Positions 59,400 to 64,000 of a DNA stretch of 64,000 nt are shown one piece after another; positions within the stretch are counted from its first letter, which is position 1; each line of letters opens with the position of its first letter. The stretch spans positions 35,096,974 to 35,160,973 of the forward strand of contig CP099841.1 of NCBI GenBank assembly GCA_030062745.1, in the 5' to 3' direction. Source of the DNA: Capitulum mitella (taxonomy: Eukaryota; Arthropoda; Thecostraca; Pollicipedomorpha; Pollicipedidae). Made by a program: the position numbers and the translations under genes. The notes under the pieces are model-generated. The model was given only the letters and a program-made list of their open reading frames with translations. It did not search any database and was not told the DNA's origin.

Positions 59400-61500
59400 T
59401 GCGCCATCATCTCCATCTGTTTAGTTGTTGGATACATGCGACGAAGACAGGACGAAGCGATACAAACATGCTTTATATTAATTTCCTTTACGGCTTGGAA
59501 GGCCTTGATGACATGACACTTATTAAATTACCAGACTACTTCCAGTGTTAAAACTTAAACCACTTAAGGCATGCGCCTAACATCTATCTCAACGATGCCT
59601 TTCACCGCGGCGATTCCGCAAACACAAAATGTTATTCCGTTGTAGTACCTTAATCTTATAAAAGGCCTACAGTTGCACATATTACCCCAACGATATTTTC
59701 AAACTCCTTGCGCGACCCCTCAACACTGATCTATTTTTGGTAGAAAGAGCACCGTTGTGTTCTTGTTGAACCAGAGCAGGGTGAAAAATATGCAAGGCTA
59801 TGATTTTCCGAAAAAGTGACAAGTGGGTCACCCTTGTCAGAGTGCAATGCTTAATCACATAATTTTTGGAGTTACACTGCCAAAGCCGAAAGTGCAGACG
59901 CCTGCATCCGTTTGTTATGGACTGAACTAAAAACACCATGCACGTGGCAGAGGTTATGTAAATAAATTAGGTCTTTTAGCCGCGCTCAGTGGCATAGTTG
60001 GCATGACCATTATTTGCAAGCCTTCCGAAAAAAGACTGAAGCCTTGCTGCCAATTTCTCTCTCGCGTCTGACTGCGAATAAGTCCGTAACAGCCACTTTC
60101 TTGTACCCCAAAAAAAATTTATAGTCGCTTATTAAGAAGGCTTTATCCGATAGCTACTAACGTCTTCGTGGGCGACAGATACAAAGATAGAGACTCATTT
60201 CATACGCTTGTACATTACACACACGATGGAGTTCGAAATGAGAATATTGTTAACGGGAGACCCCTGATCAAAGTCGTCGCTCAGGAATGGAGAACGTGCT
60301 GCTTTTGTTGTCGGTTCCTTAGCAACCGGAATTCCACGGAATCCAGCGAAGCAAGCAGAGTGAGGCTTGGCGTGAGACGTTTGTTTTGGGTGATGGCGGC
60401 TCCGTCTATTGAGTAGACTTAACTTCATTGCTAGTAACGTCTGCACTGAGACAGCTTTCAAGCAGGTGAGGTGCGTTGTATCATTCATCGTACGTTTTAG
60501 ATCCGATTATAACTGTCTCCGTTCTATTCGGTTTGCATTCTGAAAGAAGAGGTGATTTGGGCTCTGTCACTTGTCCCCATTTGGTGCTTCCATAAGCAAA
60601 TGGATACCACCCACGGAAGGCGTATTATTTGCGTCAGCACGAGGAAACGTGACCTACATTTTTCTTTTTTTTACTTTCAAAAAAGCAAAAATGGTTTTGC
60701 TCTTTGTCTTCTCAGCTAATGTCAGGGGTGCAAAAACACGCGCAAAATTACAACATACGCTTCCTTCTTCACGCTGTTCCAGAGACTCAAAGTTACCCAG
60801 TGACCAACATTTTTTGCCTTCCGTCTTCAGATGTTTGCCAAGTATTTCATTCATACTAAGTGTTACAGTTCCTCCAGAAACATTAATTACGTTATTTGAT
60901 TGGGTTTCATACAACGGACTGCGTTAAGATAGACATTCACATGAATTTGTTACACCATTTACAATGAAATGTTCTCTTCGTGGCTTCCTTTGCGACTGTG
61001 TTGGGAAAATGAAACGAATTTTTGCCTTTCGACTTGCCAAAATTGACTATTCTCATGCTGTGTTCCACCTTTTCCTGGGACGTAGTCTTTTTTGCTGCGT
61101 GGCTAAGACGCAGTATGAGTCTTCTCGTTTGGTGTCGTCCGCTCGGCTTGTTCCATCACGCACCAGCTCGCAGTCGAGGACAGGCAATGAGACGTATCGT
61201 ACACCAGGAATCGGCTTCTAAGACTACAGTCACATGACTTGGCCATTTCAGCTCAAAACACATGTTAAGACTGGAAGGTGTTCCCTTTAATTGTCATCGA
61301 GGATTCTGCACGAGACCCTTTAAGCCAAGTCCATTGGTGATCTCTGGATGGTGTGACAGATTTTGAGGCTGCTGATGTATATAAACATCTTACAATGATT
61401 GTCCTGGCATTGAAACTCAACCCTAGAGTCGCTTTCGAATCGAACTACCGGGTTTTGAACGCCCATCAGATCGCCTCATGCGTTTTCCTATCTGCCTTCA
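59400..61500. other. No gene recognised
   Basis: AT-rich, with short open frames only. A 5' non-coding exon of the zinc-finger gene may lie here, because the acceptor at 61500-61501 needs an upstream donor. I could not place it. Confidence 0.45.
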
Positions 61501-61539
61501 GGAGGCTACACGAGCAGCGCAGAACCGAGCCATCCAGCC

Positions 61540-61788
61540 ATGAACCAGCTGCGCGTGCGGTACCACCAGCTCAAGATCGACATGTTCGCGCTGTACCAGG
61601 CCACCATGGACAGCCGCGGCGTTAAGGTGCACCGCGTGGAGCAGGCGCTGGGAGACATCCAGCCGCCGGGGCCCAGCGACGTGCAGCTGAAGAACGAGGA
61701 CGAGGCGTACGTGCAGGCTCTCAGCGAGATGGAGAAGAAGATCACGGTGGGCGAACACGGCCGGCGACGCAGACACATGCTTCGCAAG
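61540..61788 (+). CDS. Zinc-finger gene, first visible coding exon
   Basis: 83 codons, donor CGCAAG|GTAAGC, phase 0. Rich in Gln, Glu and Arg, with predicted helical stretches. The exon itself starts at 61502 after a strong pyrimidine-rich acceptor. No finger motifs. Confidence 0.8.
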
Positions 61789-64000
61789 GTAAGCTCCTTA
61801 GACAACTTACGGGCAGTTAGACCGATGTACTTTAGAAGCTCCTCGGCTTTATTTGCAGGGTCTTAAAACAACAGCTTTGCTTTTAAGATGTCATGCTGTA
61901 TTTTAGAAGAATACACATTCACTCCATCGTATAATCGTGCTGCTTCTTCGCTCCGTTGGCGTCCGTTTTGTATCGATTTGATTTGATTTGACGTTAATAA
62001 GCAAGGCTGTTTCGTGTTTGTTCCTCGCCGGACGAGATGAAAGATTGGATGCCACCTCCCAAACGGTGTTTTGGGGACCACGGCAATACGGCGCACGACA
62101 GCGCCGTGGACTTTGGCATAGCGGACGATGCATTAATTGTACAAGTTTTGGAAACAAAAATTGGTGACCCCAGGTCATCTCAGGTCACCGAACCATGACG
62201 TCATTACTGAATGCTCCCAGGAGGATTTCTGCATCAAATATCTTTGCGCTGCTTTGGTACAAAAGGTATGCATAAACGGCAGATGACGGACATGAAGTCG
62301 GCTCATAATGGTAGTTGTTATGCGAACAGGTTACTTTAGATAGGTAGATGATATTTTTAAGGCCAGACGAGGTCAGTGACCTAAGATGACCTTTTTTGAA
62401 CTTATAATGTTCCTGTACTAATTTTTGGCACTGGATATAGTAAATGATGAGACGATTTCAGGCCTCTTTGGCCCCATATGTGTCGTTTTTGACTCCAGAA
62501 AATCGACTTGGAGTTCCGGAGCATAAAGTCTGAACTGATCTAGAAAGTCACTGGTTGATCTGACGAGATTAAACTGGTTACCGTTGAATTCCTTAGGCAC
62601 TCGGTTATCGAGGGCTTTTCGTCCCGTGGCGCTAGCTAAATTACGGGCCAAATGGCGAGGGGTGCCTACCCCCGCTCCCTTGTGGAAATTCGTCCCGTCC
62701 GGTGAGGGTGAAGGCGAAACTAGCTTTCCGGCTGTTTAACTTTTTCACTGCTGTTGAGCCGTGCAGGTAATTCGTGTAAAACCCGAAATGTACATTCCTG
62801 CGTGTTAGTCATGGAATGGTTGCTGAGAATTGTGATTGTTCTGTCCGATGTTGAGCACCATGTAGTTCAACGTTGTGAAGCTGGGGCGTTTGTGGGTTGC
62901 AGCTGAACTTTTCGCAGCCGTCCGGTGACGGCGAGACGTCGGAGACAGTGTCGTGCGTCTCCGAGACGCCCCGCCACGACAGCGGCTGCCGAGAACTGGA
63001 CAGACACAGCAACATCACCGTTCTGCGCTGCTACCGGTGCACCAAGCGCTTCGACGACACCACCAGCCTGTTTCAGCACTGGCGAGATGAGATCAACTGC
63101 CACATCGTGTGCCTGTTTTGTCGCGAGGAATTCATCACCAACGCCAAGCACGACCAGCACATCCGACTGTGCCAGGCACTGGTGTGCGCCCAGTGCAAGA
63201 CGCCCTGTCAGGACTATCCGGACTACGAGCACCACATCTTGGTGTGCCAATTCGCCGGCAAGTGCGAGCCCGTGGAGGTGCTGGCCGCGCGCGTCCAGTG
63301 CCCCTACTGCGACCGGCTCTTCACGCAGATCCACATGTTCAAGCGGCACCTGAAGATCCTGCACGAGGTGGAGCACATGCAGCGCTTCGGGCTAAAGATC
63401 CAGCGGAAGTTTCGGCCCAACGAGCGCGAGTTCCCGTGCCGCCAGTGCGGCCGCACCTTCAACCGCGTCTACAACCTGAAGATGCACCAGCTCTCGCACG
63501 GCCGACACGGCCAGTACCGCTGCGAGACGTGCAACAAGACGTTCCGCTTCCGCTCCAACCTGGACCGGCACGCGCGCTCGCACAGCAGCCAGCAGCACGT
63601 GTGCCGCGTGTGCAACCAGGAGTTCCGGCTGCTGCGTCAGCTGCGCGGCCACATGAACCTGGCGCACGACAAGGACGTCTTCCCCTGCGAGATCTGCCAG
63701 AAGAACTGCGACGGCTACCAGCGCCTGCTGGCGCACACGCGCACGCACCATTCGCAGAAGTCGTACTCGTGCGGCGTGTGCGGCCGCGCCTTCAACAGCA
63801 AGCACAAGTACAAGGAGCACATGAATGTGCACGAGGGTCGCTACGCGTACGAGTGCCACCTCTGTTCGGAACGCTTCTTCACGCGCGACCACCTGCGCAA
63901 GCACTACCGCAAACAGCACCCGGAGGTGAAGAAGGTGCCGCGCCGCGCCACCATGCGCCGCCCGCTCGAGGAGGGCCGCCAGTTCTTCGAGCCGACCGAT
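61540..64000 (+). CDS. C2H2 zinc-finger protein (3' end outside window)
   Basis: Two coding exons are visible, 61540-61788 and 62903-64000, joined in phase 0; the frame is open at the window end (449 residues so far). The first exon encodes an N-terminal segment without fingers (MNQLRVRYHQLKIDMFALYQ, then EAYVQALSEMEKKI). After a short Ser/Thr-rich stretch, about ten C2H2-type fingers begin near residue 126. Early ones are irregular (CYRC, CLFC, CAQC). Later ones are canonical, such as FPCRQCGRTFNRVYNLKMHQ and YRCETCNKTFRFRSNLDRH. A nuclear DNA-binding role is expected for such arrays; the target is unknown. The ATG at 61540 has a good context (gccATG). The exon opens at an acceptor (ttcag|GAGGC, 61502) and stays open upstream, so translation might start in an earlier exon. 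Confidence 0.88.
62903..64000 (+). CDS. Zinc-finger gene, finger-encoding exon (incomplete)
   Basis: Acceptor gttgcag|CTGAAC. 366 codons, open to the window edge. Holds about ten C-x2-C...H-x3-5-H/C fingers ending with YECHLCSERFFTRDHLRKHY. Long open frames on the opposite strand are shadows. Confidence 0.93.
   Translation, partial: MNFSQPSGDGETSETVSCVSETPRHDSGCRELDRHSNITVLRCYRCTKRFDDTTSLFQHWRDEINCHIVCLFCREEFITNAKHDQHIRLCQALVCAQCKTPCQDYPDYEHHILVCQFAGKCEPVEVLAARVQCPYCDRLFTQIHMFKRHLKILHEVEHMQRFGLKIQRKFRPNEREFPCRQCGRTFNRVYNLKMHQLSHGRHGQYRCETCNKTFRFRSNLDRHARSHSSQQHVCRVCNQEFRLLRQLRGHMNLAHDKDVFPCEICQKNCDGYQRLLAHTRTHHSQKSYSCGVCGRAFNSKHKYKEHMNVHEGRYAYECHLCSERFFTRDHLRKHYRKQHPEVKKVPRRATMRRPLEEGRQFFEPTD

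Noticed and set aside
62867-63919. Minus-strand frames of 169 and 175 codons
   Set aside because: Shadows of the zinc-finger exon caused by its GC-rich third positions.

Overview
This window is eukaryotic genomic DNA, most likely from an arthropod and perhaps a crustacean. Its genes are split by introns with GT/AG boundaries. It carries an interstitial array of the arthropod telomere unit TTAGG. One gene resembles the insect LIM-domain gene Limpet. Exons are GC- and CpG-rich and introns are full of minisatellites. The species assignment is inference.

Layout. (1) 1-15.0 kb, plus strand: a Limpet/FHL-type LIM-domain gene. A 5' exon at 1911-2244 is followed by a 10.5-kb intron packed with tandem repeats: a 29-copy CGG run, a 22/23-bp minisatellite, eight perfect TGACGTCA palindromes on a 23-bp period, and a 35-bp repeat. 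Three LIM exons lie at 12787-13813. (2) 16.1-47.0 kb, minus strand: an ARMC2 orthologue. I could reconstruct 16 coding exons (1026 codons plus stop), and every exon junction agrees in reading phase. The two genes are convergent. Several ARMC2 splice sites sit inside or beside short tandem repeats that copy the splice signal itself. (3) 47.0-54.8 kb: no gene recognised; holds the TTAGG array. (4) 54771-57830: a complete DNA transposon with terminal inverted repeats and a TA target duplication. Its pogo/Tigger-like transposase (minus strand) has lost most of its catalytic domain and carries frameshifts. (5) 58.7-59.3 kb: a frameshifted coding relic. (6) 61.5 kb to the window end, plus strand: a C2H2 zinc-finger gene with about ten fingers, running off the edge.

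The genes are independent. The LIM protein is expected at muscle or actin structures or in the nucleus, ARMC2 in assembly of cilia and sperm flagella, and the zinc-finger protein on DNA. Most open frames in the GC-rich minisatellites are artefacts of stop-free repeat units. The most unusual signals are the splice-site-copying repeats in ARMC2, the array of cAMP-response-element palindromes inside a LIM gene, and the TIR element with palindromic subterminal motifs.
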